DNA of 8,948 nucleotides from Lachnospiraceae bacterium UBA7598 (GCA_002474415.1 DLQV01000125.1:11230-20177); one strand, 5' to 3'. Positions 1 to 6,351 are shown, counted from the stretch's first letter. Notes: generated by a model from the sequence alone, not told the origin. Program-made: numbers and translations.

Positions 1-951
1 AGACAGGCGATCGCAGATTACCTGAACAAAACATACGGGACTGCGTTTTCGGCAGACAATTTTTACCTGACCATGGGAGCTGCCGCGTCTTTGTCCGTAT
101 GTTTCCGTGCACTTACCACTTCGCCGGAAGATGAATTCATCACAATTGCTCCGTTTTTCCCAGAGTACCGTGTGTTTGTGGAATCCAACGGGGCAAAGCT
201 TGTTGTCGTACCGCCGCACACCAGCGATTTCCAGATTGATTTTGATGCTCTGGAAAAAGCTATCAGCGCACACACCAAGGGCGTGATCATCAACTCTCCG
301 AACAACCCGTCCGGAGCTGTTTATTCGAAAGAGACCATCCAGAAACTTGCTGCACTTCTGACCAAGAAATCCGAGGAAAACGGCACACCGATCTTTATCC
401 TTGCGGACGAACCGTACCGCGAGATCGCATACGATGGTGTGGAAGTACCGTATGTGACAAAATATTATGCAAACACACTGGTATGCTATTCCTACAGCAA
501 ATCCCTGTCACTGCCGGGCGAGCGTATCGGCTACGTGATCGTTCCGGATGAAGTGACCGAGAGTAAGACCGTCTATGCGGCAATCGCCGGAGCCGGCCGT
601 GCGCTGGGCTATGTCTGTGCGCCGAGCATGTTCCAGAAAGTGATTGCAGCCTGTGTCGGCAACACCGGGGATATTGAATTATATAAGAAAAACCGCGATC
701 TGCTCTACGATGGCCTGACAAAGATCGGCTATGAATGTTTTAAGCCGCAGGGTGCTTTTTACATGTTTGTCAAAGCTTTAGAGCCGGACGCAGATGCATT
801 CTGTGAGCGTGCAAAAGAGCAGGATCTTCTGATCGTATCCGCGACCGGATTTGGCTGTCCGGGGTATGCGCGTGTGTCTTACTGTGTCGATTACGATATG
901 ATTGAGCGGTCGTTTTTGGCATTTGAAAAATTATATCAGAGTTATTGTTAG
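1..951 (+). CDS. PLP-dependent class I/II aminotransferase (5' truncated by window edge)
   Basis: The reading frame is open from base 1, so the true start lies outside the window and 316 C-terminal residues are visible. The fold type I aminotransferase landmarks appear in order, using visible-residue numbering. PNNPSG (100-105) contains the Asn that contacts the cofactor, ADEPY (135-139) has the Asp that pairs with the pyridine nitrogen, and SKSLSLPGERIGY has the Schiff-base Lys at 167. An Arg near 291 (ARVSY) is expected to bind the substrate carboxylate. It should transfer amino groups between an amino acid and a 2-oxo acid in the cytoplasm. The substrate cannot be read from sequence; aspartate/aromatic-type enzymes share this pattern. 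About 75 residues are probably missing compared with the usual length near 390. The acylphosphatase gene follows after 8 bp, suggesting an operon. The frame shows no damage. Confidence 0.93.
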   Translation, partial: RQAIADYLNKTYGTAFSADNFYLTMGAAASLSVCFRALTTSPEDEFITIAPFFPEYRVFVESNGAKLVVVPPHTSDFQIDFDALEKAISAHTKGVIINSPNNPSGAVYSKETIQKLAALLTKKSEENGTPIFILADEPYREIAYDGVEVPYVTKYYANTLVCYSYSKSLSLPGERIGYVIVPDEVTESKTVYAAIAGAGRALGYVCAPSMFQKVIAACVGNTGDIELYKKNRDLLYDGLTKIGYECFKPQGAFYMFVKALEPDADAFCERAKEQDLLIVSATGFGCPGYARVSYCVDYDMIERSFLAFEKLYQSYC

Positions 952-959
952 GGGAAATT

Positions 960-1241
960 ATGTCAGACAGTAAACGAAGAGAACACATCTGTTTCACCGG
1001 ATATGTGCAGGGGGTAGGGTTTCGCTACCGTCTGTCGCATCTGGCCCAGTACTATGGTGTAACCGGATGGGTAAGAAATGAATATGACGGATCGGTCAGT
1101 GCCGAACTACAGGGGCTTGCCGGAGAGATTGATCAGATTATCCAGCAGTTGAAACAGGACAGATATATTGATATTACCGGAATGGATCGGCAAAACATAC
1201 CACCGGATGAACAGGAAAATGGCTTTCATATCCGGTATTAG
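960..1241 (+). CDS. acyP: Acylphosphatase
   Basis: This 93-residue protein has the normal size for a cytoplasmic acylphosphatase, which hydrolyses carboxyl-phosphate bonds such as acetyl phosphate or 1,3-bisphosphoglycerate. Both family signatures are present. GYVQGVGFRYR (14-24) carries the phosphate-binding loop and catalytic Arg22, and GWVRNEYDG (36-44) carries catalytic Asn40. The protein ends with the usual F-x-I-x-Y strand (FHIRY). I chose the ATG at 960 because AGGGGA sits just upstream. The frame also opens at a TTG at 945, but that lies inside the aminotransferase gene and has no ribosome site. The gene lies 8 bp after the aminotransferase and 22 bp before the YdcF-like gene, so co-transcription is likely. 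The physiological substrate in bacteria is generally unclear. Confidence 0.94.
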   Translation: MSDSKRREHICFTGYVQGVGFRYRLSHLAQYYGVTGWVRNEYDGSVSAELQGLAGEIDQIIQQLKQDRYIDITGMDRQNIPPDEQENGFHIRY

Positions 1242-1263
1242 CGGAGTGAAAAAGGATGGAGAA

Positions 1264-2004
1264 ATGAAAAAGAATATGATGGTATTTTGGATATGTTTAC
1301 TGCTTGGAATCCTGAGTGTAATTTATGCAGTAATGGTTCATGCAACCGGTTCCGGTACATCCTTTTTCCTTATATGGATCGGTATCGGGATCGTATTGTT
1401 TCTGCTTGGAATTTCCGCTTATATGGAAGTGTGGAAAAAGGTGTCGCGTCCGGTAAAAATCTTTGCAGGAATGATTGTCTGTATCGGACTGCTTGTGTTT
1501 TGTATCATAGAGGGCTGTGTGATCAGCCAGATGCACGCGGATGGACGTGAAGGGCTCGACTATATTATCGTACTTGGCGCACAGGTGAGAAAGGACGGTC
1601 CGAGTCCGGTTCTTAAATACCGTTTGGATAAGGCTGTGGAATATCTGAATGAAAACCCGGACACGGTCTGCATTGTTTCCGGAGGACAGGGAAGCAACGA
1701 GCCGTGGCCCGAAGCAGAGGGAATGGCACAGTATCTGCAGGAAAAAGGCATTGATACTGCGCGGATTTTGACAGAGGATCAATCGCAGACAACCGAACAG
1801 AATATCACGAACAGTAAAAAGCTGATGAAAGACGGTGCATCCGTTGGCATTGTGACCAACAATTTTCATGTATTCCGTGCCTTGCAGATTGCAAAAAAAT
1901 ACGGACTTTCCGATGCTTGCGGAATTGCGGCGGGTTCCACACGAAAGTATCTGCCGAACAATATGCTGCGGGAATTTTTTGCAGAGATTAAGTGGCTGTT
2001 ATAG
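1264..2004 (+). CDS. YdcF/SanA/ElyC-family (DUF218) membrane protein
   Basis: The ATG at 1264 follows AAGGATGGAG and gives 246 residues. An upstream ATG at 1168 in the same frame lies within the acylphosphatase gene and is unlikely. Three hydrophobic segments (about 5-25, 33-53 and 64-85) are followed by a soluble DUF218 domain (about 98-235). The family hallmarks are YIIVLGAQV (100-108), the acidic/glycine loop VSGGQGSNEPWPEAEGM and a TEDQSQTTEQN stretch that matches the usual E-x-x-S-x-x-T-x-E-N motif. TNNFHVFRA (198-206) corresponds to the conserved S-x-x-x-H-x-x-R. The known relatives SanA, ElyC and YdcF act at the cell envelope, and ElyC and SanA affect peptidoglycan or envelope integrity. 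The exact activity is not established. It is the last gene of the run and is followed directly by a terminator. Confidence 0.9.
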   Translation: MKKNMMVFWICLLLGILSVIYAVMVHATGSGTSFFLIWIGIGIVLFLLGISAYMEVWKKVSRPVKIFAGMIVCIGLLVFCIIEGCVISQMHADGREGLDYIIVLGAQVRKDGPSPVLKYRLDKAVEYLNENPDTVCIVSGGQGSNEPWPEAEGMAQYLQEKGIDTARILTEDQSQTTEQNITNSKKLMKDGASVGIVTNNFHVFRALQIAKKYGLSDACGIAAGSTRKYLPNNMLREFFAEIKWLL

Positions 2005-2011
2005 TAAGAAT

Positions 2012-2053
2012 AGGGAACACATTTGTATAAAGCAGATGTGTTCCCTGTTTTTT
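2012..2053 (+). terminator. Intrinsic terminator after the YdcF-like gene
   Basis: A 14-bp stem (arms 2012-2025 and 2033-2046, one G-U wobble) closes a 7-nt loop, and a run of six T follows at 2048-2053. It starts 8 bp after the stop codon. In the opposite direction the stem could also stop the leftward gene ending at 2089, but the T-run on that side is poor (ATTCTTACT). Confidence 0.93.
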
Positions 2054-2088
2054 ACTGCATAGGCGAAAGTGTGAGGCAGGCGCACATT

Positions 2089-3138
2089 TTATTTTGGATA
2101 CAGAGGCGTCAGTTCAATTTTTTCGATTTGTTCCGGGTCAATCGTGGAGTTAAAAATATATTGTCCGCCGTCATAGTTTGTTTCTGTGCCGGAATAAATA
2201 CCGTCTCCGAGTTCTTCAAGATCCGAATCCATTTTGGGCAGCGGATGTTTTCTTTTCTCGGAAGATTTTCGGTCATCGAGAAGCGGAAGCATACAGATTC
2301 GGTATTGTGTCCCATCTTTTGCAATGGCGGTCACGGTATAAAAATGCCCTGTTGTCCGCCAGTCACCTGTGGGCTGGAAGGAAATGCCATAGGATGTAAG
2401 CCGGATGGGAAGTGTTGTTTTCTCCACAGCAGCCGTAAATGTTTTTGCCGGCATATGAGAAACTTTGGCGCTTACCATTACATCTGGCAGTGCGTTTCCC
2501 TTATTGTTTGGGGAGGCGAAGCCTTCATAAATCTGTGGATGCTTCCATGCGGCATCTTCTGTGTAAAATCCGTACATGGAAAGAAGCATGCCATGTGCGT
2601 AAAGTTGTGTGTCGGTGCGAAATGTGCTCATGTGATCAATCCAGTAATGTGGTTGTACATTTGTGCTGGAATCCGGGATGCGGATCGTCACGGCAATGGA
2701 TTGGGATTTTGGATCTATCGCAATCGAGGAAATTTCTGTCTGCGTATTTTGTTCCGGAATCTGTGTCACGGAAGTCGGGGATTTTGTCTGTGTGTTTATG
2801 GTTTCCGGTCTGGACGGTAACCGGGAATCCGTCTGTTGGGTTTCTTCCTGTGAGTTTTTCTGCGTGGCATCCGGCAGAACTGGTGTTGTCTGCTGTGGTC
2901 GCAGAAAGGACACGATTTTGTTTAAAAGCGGAATGTTTTGTGCAAAGGCCGGATGCGTAATTCCGATGCCGAGCAAAAGAAGTACAAAAGCCGCCGCTGT
3001 AGCTGCAAAATAGCGCAGTTTCAGGCGGTGCGTCGGTTTCTTTGGAAGATGGTAAAAACGTTTTTTCCGGGGAAGTGCCTCAAGAAGATAGGAGTCCCGG
3101 ATTTGTGTAATGGCTTCAAACAATTTGCTGTTTTTCAT
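2089..3138 (-). CDS. Single-pass membrane protein, likely anti-sigma/sensor partner of the divergent sigma factor
   Basis: The ATG at 3138 has an outstanding Shine-Dalgarno site (AGGGGGTGATC, 3141-3152) and gives 349 residues. The frame stays open further upstream, but that part crosses the promoter region. The protein has about 40 basic cytoplasmic residues beginning LFEAITQIRDSYLLEA. Next come a transmembrane helix (about 41-60), a Ser/Thr/Gln-rich linker (about 80-135) and an extracytoplasmic, probably beta-rich domain to the C-terminus. The short N-terminal acidic/aliphatic motif followed by a basic patch and one helix is the layout of clostridial DUF4179/RsgI-like proteins encoded beside ECF sigma factors. 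I infer that the N-terminus binds the sigma factor and the outer domain senses something outside. The outer domain is not one I recognise with certainty, and there is no zinc-finger HxxxCxxC anti-sigma motif. Confidence 0.75.
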   Translation of the reverse strand: MKNSKLFEAITQIRDSYLLEALPRKKRFYHLPKKPTHRLKLRYFAATAAAFVLLLLGIGITHPAFAQNIPLLNKIVSFLRPQQTTPVLPDATQKNSQEETQQTDSRLPSRPETINTQTKSPTSVTQIPEQNTQTEISSIAIDPKSQSIAVTIRIPDSSTNVQPHYWIDHMSTFRTDTQLYAHGMLLSMYGFYTEDAAWKHPQIYEGFASPNNKGNALPDVMVSAKVSHMPAKTFTAAVEKTTLPIRLTSYGISFQPTGDWRTTGHFYTVTAIAKDGTQYRICMLPLLDDRKSSEKRKHPLPKMDSDLEELGDGIYSGTETNYDGGQYIFNSTIDPEQIEKIELTPLYPK

Positions 3139-3161
3139 AAAGATCACCCCCTGTGATTTTG

Positions 3162-3249
3162 TCGTATATAATATATGTACGATTTTTGGCACGTTTGCTT
3201 GCATTTTTGCAAGTATTTGCATTGCAAACCGTACATACATTATATACGA
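3162..3249. promoter_or_regulatory. Symmetric divergent promoter/operator region between anti-sigma-like and sigma genes
   Basis: Arms at 3162-3181 and 3230-3249 are inverted copies matching at 19 of 20 positions. An inner perfect 6-bp inverted repeat (CTTGCA at 3198-3203, TGCAAG at 3208-3213) has exactly the same centre, 3205.5. Further TTGCA-type motifs fill the middle, including TTTGCA-T-TGCAAA at 3216-3228. Each outer arm lies just upstream of one gene's ribosome site and contains a TATA-rich stretch. A possible rightward promoter is TTGCAA (3222-3227), 17 bp, TACGAT (3245-3250). The mirror-image -10 on the left is TACGAC (3166-3161) with a weaker -35. I infer that both genes are read from matching promoters under one regulator, perhaps the sigma factor itself. 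Confidence 0.7.
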
Positions 3250-3273
3250 TAAACACATGAGGAGGGAATAGTC

Positions 3274-3828
3274 ATGCAGGATATAGAAATCATCCGGCTT
3301 TTTTTAGAACGGATCGAGCGCGCCATTGTGGAGGTACAAAAGAAATACGGCAGGCGGATTCTTGCGGTATGTTATCATATTTTGCGGAGCGTGCCTGATG
3401 CACAGGAAACCGAAAACGATACTTATTTTGGCTTATGGAATTCGATTCCGCCCAGACAGCCCGAAAATCTTGAAGCCTATACGTTAAAGACTGCGCGAAA
3501 CTGTGCGTTGAAAAAATACGAATATAACCACGCCATGAAACGGTCTGCAAATCTGGTGTCGTTTGAGGAAATGACGGAGGAACTTGTGGGAAACGGGGAG
3601 GTGCCGGAGACCGTTCTGGTATCGGAACTGACTGTCTGTATCGATGAATTTCTGCAGAATTTAAAGGAAGAACAGCGAAAAGTTTTTGTGCTCCGTTACT
3701 GGTATTTTCTGTCGGTCAAAGAAATCATGCACGAGTGTAGAATGAGTAAAAGTAAAGTGGAATCCATACTTTACCGGGTGCGAAATCGCCTGAAGGATGT
3801 GCTTACCGAGCGGGGGTATCTGCAATGA
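3274..3828 (+). CDS. RNA polymerase sigma factor, ECF/sigma-70 family
   Basis: The ATG at 3274 follows GAGGAGGGA (3259-3267) with good spacing and gives 184 residues, typical for an ECF sigma factor. Region 2 spans about residues 20-95. It includes the helix ending TENDTYFGLWNSI, which corresponds to the usual D-x-x-Q-E-x-F-x-x-x-W segment that binds the -10 region. A short linker follows, then region 4 (about 122-180) with a helix-turn-helix at about 147-171 (LSVKEIMHECRMSKSKVES), which should recognise the -35. It directs RNA polymerase to a small regulon, likely including its own promoter. The divergent membrane protein is its probable partner. A 56-codon ORF overlaps its stop. The signal is unknown. 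Confidence 0.93.
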   Translation: MQDIEIIRLFLERIERAIVEVQKKYGRRILAVCYHILRSVPDAQETENDTYFGLWNSIPPRQPENLEAYTLKTARNCALKKYEYNHAMKRSANLVSFEEMTEELVGNGEVPETVLVSELTVCIDEFLQNLKEEQRKVFVLRYWYFLSVKEIMHECRMSKSKVESILYRVRNRLKDVLTERGYLQ

Positions 3829-3995
3829 AAAAAAGAGGAGATGACAATAGTTATCAGATTTACCGGACAACCGACGGTGGAAAAACGTGGAACACAAAGG
3901 ATGCGTATCGGTTTCGATTGAGAGATGATGAGGATGTGAATCGCTGTGTTGCGGAGAATGGCAGGATTTGCGTTGTGGTGAAGAAATCTGATTGA
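3825..3995 (+). CDS. Small hypothetical protein translationally coupled to the sigma factor
   Basis: This ORF encodes 56 residues. Its ATG overlaps the sigma factor TGA in the arrangement ATGA, typical of translational coupling, and a GCGGGGG stretch about 9 bases upstream could serve as ribosome site. The protein is charged with no membrane segment. It contains YRTTDGGKTW (13-22), which resembles an Asp-box (S/T-x-D-x-G-x-x-W) of BNR/sialidase-type beta repeats. One such box is too little to define a domain. Evidence for translation is the overlap, an uninterrupted frame and position; there is no family match I recognise. It could be a small accessory to the sigma/anti-sigma pair or a chance ORF. 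Confidence 0.5.
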   Translation: MKKRGDDNSYQIYRTTDGGKTWNTKDAYRFRLRDDEDVNRCVAENGRICVVVKKSD

Positions 3996-4048
3996 AATTG
4001 TGCAACATCCCCAACCTCATAATGAGAAATTTTCGTTGAATTCGACCT

Positions 4049-4078
4049 TTGAATTCCCCCTTTTCCTTGTGATATAAT
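4049..4078 (+). promoter_or_regulatory. Promoter of the CarD-like gene, extended -10
   Basis: TTGAAT (4049-4054) is followed after 18 bp by a perfect TATAAT (4073-4078), and TG one base before it makes an extended -10. Transcription would start near 4085, giving a leader of about 20 nt. TTGAATTC also occurs 13 bp upstream (4036-4043), a direct repeat of the sequence covering the -35. Confidence 0.8.
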
Positions 4079-4103
4079 AGAAATACAGGGAAAAGGGGGA
4101 ATT
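4052..4103. repeat. Perfect 15-bp inverted repeat centred on the CarD-like gene's -10 box
   Basis: AATTCCCCCTTTTCC (4052-4066) returns exactly inverted as GGAAAAGGGGGAATT (4089-4103), with 22 bp between. The centre, 4077.5, falls in the -10 box. The left arm covers the -35/spacer and the right arm contains the ribosome site GGGGGA. Because the left arm lies upstream of the predicted start of transcription, it cannot be an RNA hairpin of this transcript. An operator is the simplest reading. Confidence 0.85.
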
Positions 4104-4106
4104 ATA

Positions 4107-4601
4107 TTGTATCAGATAGGAGAATTTATCGTCAAAGCTGCAAACGGAGTATGTGAGGTAAAGGATCTGGTGCATCTGGATTTTTCAGATACAGATTCCA
4201 AAAAACTGTACTATCTTTTAGTGCCCGTGACGGATCAGGCGGGTAAAATTTATATGCCAGCCACCGGCAGTGCCGCAGTCCGAAAGGTTATGACAAAGCA
4301 GGAAGCTATGGCATTTATCCAAAAGATTCCATCCGTCAATGAACCGTGGATTGACAATGAAAAGACCAGAGAGCGCAGTTATAAAGAAGCCATTACCAGT
4401 AACGATCCGGAGCGTCTGGTCGGAATCATCAAACTGATTTGCGACCGGAAAGAGGAACGGGTCCGCCAGGGCAGAAAAGTTACGGCTGTGGATGAGCGCT
4501 ATTTCAAGCTGGCGGAGAATCTGCTGTATGCAGAACTGGAAGTGGCGCTGGATAAAGACAAAGAGGAAGTCCACAGGCTTATTCAGGAGCAGTGTGGATA
4601 A
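4107..4601 (+). CDS. CarD/CdnL-type RNA polymerase-binding transcriptional regulator
   Basis: This protein has 164 residues and starts at a TTG codon 7 bases after AAAAGGGGGA. The N-terminal portion, YQIGEFIVKAANGVCEVKDL, followed by KLYYLLVPV and IYMPATGSAAVRKVMTKQEA, is the beta-rich CarD_CdnL_TRCF domain (about 1-60) that binds the RNA polymerase beta subunit. The remaining helical part carries VNEPWIDNEKTRERSYKEAI and a Lys/Glu/Arg-rich C-terminal domain that should contact promoter DNA. Relatives stabilise the open complex, notably at rRNA promoters, or act as stress regulators. Length and order match the family. Its promoter sits in a perfect dyad, suggesting tight and possibly self-directed control. 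The 3' end overlaps the convergent lipoprotein gene by 23 bp. Confidence 0.9.
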   Translation: MYQIGEFIVKAANGVCEVKDLVHLDFSDTDSKKLYYLLVPVTDQAGKIYMPATGSAAVRKVMTKQEAMAFIQKIPSVNEPWIDNEKTRERSYKEAITSNDPERLVGIIKLICDRKEERVRQGRKVTAVDERYFKLAENLLYAELEVALDKDKEEVHRLIQEQCG

Positions 4602-5541
4602 TCGCATAATTCAATCGTTTTAAGCTTCCCTTCTGGAAGGTATATTCCGGCGTGTGAAACGGATAGGTGATTTCATCTTCATAATACCATGGGTCATCTT
4701 CGTGCGCCGGATTTTTTAATACATGAAATTGTTGTGCCGGCATATATCCCTGTGCAAGCAGGAAGGCTTTTTTGCCGTCTGCATTTTCGCACAGATCAAC
4801 GATCATTACAACATGGCCAGGATTTCCGCCTTTCAAAAACACATCTCCCACCTGCAGGTCGGATAGTGAGATCGGTTGTGCTTCGGTATCCATGGATGCG
4901 GTACCGGCATAAGAAAAAACGATACGCAGATAGTCTTTCAAACTGTCATAGGAAGTATCCGGCTGTGCGCTTTTGATCCAGCTTACATTATTTCCGTTTA
5001 CACGGATACGGTAACCGTCTGCCCACTTCGTATACTGGGCGTCAAATCCATTCGTAAAATGAAACGCAATGCGATCGTATTGCTTTGTACTCCAAAAATA
5101 TTCTGTATATACCCGGATGACGGAATCCGCGCATTGCTGGAGATCCTCATGTTCAAGTGGGAGATCAAATACGGCAACATGAGCCTTTTGATTGCGTTTT
5201 TTACTGCCGTCATATAATAGAACGGGACTTTGATCAGGCTCCATGGCATAGTTTCGCAAAAACTCTACAAGGCTTCCGTCGGCTTCTTTGGTTCTTGTGT
5301 AACCGTCCGGTGTGTGGATGCGGCTTTCTAATGGCATGCCGGAAGCGTCAATCAGAGAAAGCGTGGAAGAAGTTTCCGTTTCTGCTGGTCCGGCCTGCGG
5401 TTCTGTCTGTCTGGAAATATCTTTCTGTGAATCCATCTGTGAATGGCTGGCATGACAGCCGGTGAACGTGATACCAAGGGATAGGATGCCGATTCCAAAT
5501 AATAATCTTTGTACTGATTTTTTCAATGTTTTCTTCCTCAT
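4579..5541 (-). CDS. DUF4846-like secreted lipoprotein
   Basis: This 320-residue protein starts with a basic stretch, a hydrophobic segment (about 12-24) and a lipobox-like FTGC (Cys29), so it is probably lipid-anchored on the outer face of the membrane. A Ser/Gln/Glu-rich linker (about 30-60) leads to a globular domain with PVLLYDGSKKRNQKAHVAV, DLQQCADSVIRVYTEYFWS, HFTNG, VGDVFLKGGNPGHVVMIVD (231-249) and LLAQGYMPAQ. I recall this order from DUF4846. The GD...GHVVMIVD part is reminiscent of NlpC/P60 or CHAP folds, but catalysis is not established. The ATG at 5541 has no convincing ribosome site. A TTG at 5526 preceded by AGGAAG would also leave an intact signal peptide and is a plausible start. 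It lies 11 bp after the nuclease-like gene. Confidence 0.8.
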   Translation of the reverse strand: MRKKTLKKSVQRLLFGIGILSLGITFTGCHASHSQMDSQKDISRQTEPQAGPAETETSSTLSLIDASGMPLESRIHTPDGYTRTKEADGSLVEFLRNYAMEPDQSPVLLYDGSKKRNQKAHVAVFDLPLEHEDLQQCADSVIRVYTEYFWSTKQYDRIAFHFTNGFDAQYTKWADGYRIRVNGNNVSWIKSAQPDTSYDSLKDYLRIVFSYAGTASMDTEAQPISLSDLQVGDVFLKGGNPGHVVMIVDLCENADGKKAFLLAQGYMPAQQFHVLKNPAHEDDPWYYEDEITYPFHTPEYTFQKGSLKRLNYAIIHTAPE

Positions 5542-5552
5542 TTAAATATAAT

Positions 5553-6104
5553 CTATGACAGAGCATACCACACTTTTGGGGAAAATAATACTACTATTGC
5601 ATTGATCAGATGGTAGGGGATGGGGAAGAGGAGGGCTTTTGGAACAATAGAGCGGATATCTTCACTTAATACACTGTTTGGAACATAACAGTCTTTGCTT
5701 TGGATAAGTCCAAGACAGGCAGTAGTGGTGCCAGTTACCTTTTCGGTATAAAGCTCCAGATGAGGTCCGATATAATTGCCAATCATACGAGCTTTTGTAT
5801 CAATATTCATAATTATATCAAGTATTTTAAGTTTTAATTCAGTTGTGTGATTATTTTTAAATGAAAAATCATGCTCACTTAGGCGATTATTTAGAGCAGC
5901 ACGATAGAAATTATTCGCATTCATATCTTGTCTGGGAGATACTCCAGTAAAGTGTAGGAAGTTATGTGAATGGAATCTTACAGCAGTATGGTTTGAGCAG
6001 TTGTTTTCATCTCGATAGACAAAGACAACTTGATAGCCTTCCAAATATTGCCGATACTGTTTTGCACATTTTGTGATGATAGTTATTGCCTGTTTTTTAG
6101 TCAT
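5553..6104 (-). CDS. Predicted PBECR4-type (BECR-fold) RNase, candidate toxin
   Basis: This 183-residue soluble protein has an ATG at 6104 with AAGGA 11 bases upstream. Recognisable segments are KCAKQYRQYLEGYQVVFVY (12-30), FHSHNFLHFTG (44-54), NNFY (64-67), TTELKLKIL (87-95), ARMIGNYIG (105-113), LYTEKVTG (118-125), ACLG and YVPNSVLSEDIRSI (140-153). From memory this order fits PBECR4, a phage-associated nuclease family of the Barnase-EndoU-ColicinE5/D-RelE fold. I cannot verify it by profile search. The last roughly 25 residues are unusually hydrophobic and less family-like, so the end may be altered. GC is about 33% by hand count over 5761-6060, well below its neighbours, which suggests transfer. 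A promoter, tandem RNA repeats and a terminator lie immediately upstream, as in type III toxin-antitoxin loci. Confidence 0.65.
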   Translation of the reverse strand: MTKKQAITIITKCAKQYRQYLEGYQVVFVYRDENNCSNHTAVRFHSHNFLHFTGVSPRQDMNANNFYRAALNNRLSEHDFSFKNNHTTELKLKILDIIMNIDTKARMIGNYIGPHLELYTEKVTGTTTACLGLIQSKDCYVPNSVLSEDIRSIVPKALLFPIPYHLINAIVVLFSPKVWYALS

Positions 6105-6136
6105 AATTAATGGAATCCTTATATCTATGGTATTTT

Positions 6137-6346
6137 GGCAAATTTAAAAGGAAGGTTCCTCTGCCGTAGCAGATGACACCTTCCTTTAATGACTGATTTT
6201 TCTGTTGTCCGCCAACTGATCGGCACCCGAAGTCCGATAAGCAAACTGGTTTTTCCGTTGCCAGCCAACTGTCCGGCACCCGAGGTCCGGAAAGAATTTC
6301 GGATTTTATGTGTCAGCCCACATGATAGGCATATAGCCCATCTACT
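6137..6346 (-). ncRNA. Candidate tandem-repeat antitoxin-like RNA
   Basis: A transcript of roughly 210 nt is predicted from the leftward promoter at 6381-6353 to the terminator at 6187-6147. It contains two good copies and one degenerate copy of a 53-nt unit. In each unit hairpin H1 is followed by hairpin H2 and an A-rich linker. The middle copy has H1 at 6291-6272 (UCCGG/CCGGA, one bulged G, ACC/GGU) and H2 at 6269-6257 (GUUG/CAAC). The last copy has H1 at 6238-6219 (AUCGG/CCGAU) and H2 at 6216-6204. The first copy has H1 at 6342-6324 and H2 at 6323-6308. The 53-nt period is not a multiple of three and no convincing ORF is present, so it is not coding. Position before a small RNase-like gene suggests an RNA antitoxin; this is inference. 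Confidence 0.6.
6147..6187 (-). terminator. Strong intrinsic terminator between repeat RNA and nuclease-like gene
   Basis: Outer arms 6187-6178 and 6156-6147 pair perfectly (10 bp). An inner stem (CTGC/GCAG plus flanking pairs) extends it toward a UACG tetraloop at 6168-6165. In the leftward direction the stem is followed by TTTTAAATTT. It would end most transcripts 43 bp before the nuclease-like start codon, leaving read-through for the gene. Confidence 0.82.
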
Positions 6347-6351
6347 AACTA
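6193..6351 (-). repeat. 53-bp tandem repeat, two clear copies and one degenerate copy
   Basis: Units lie at 6193-6245, 6246-6298 and, weakly, 6299-6351, in exact 53-bp register. The first two agree at 41 of 53 positions. The stem differences are paired: A-T becomes T-A and T-A becomes C-G in the H1 stem, and a U-G pair becomes C-G. The third unit keeps little primary sequence beyond TTTT and a GATnGGCA-like core, but retains both hairpins with different bases. Confidence 0.85.

Noticed and set aside
2023..3013. Several plus-strand open frames across 2023-3013
   Set aside because: They are antisense to the membrane protein, are Cys/Trp-rich in a non-biological way and have no ribosome sites.
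4011..4035. Terminator after the 56-codon ORF (CTCATAATGAG with AAATTTTC)
   Set aside because: The stem is only five base pairs with a minimal loop and a poor T-run.
6193..6351. CRISPR array
   Set aside because: Units are contiguous with no unique spacers, diverged, and without cas genes.
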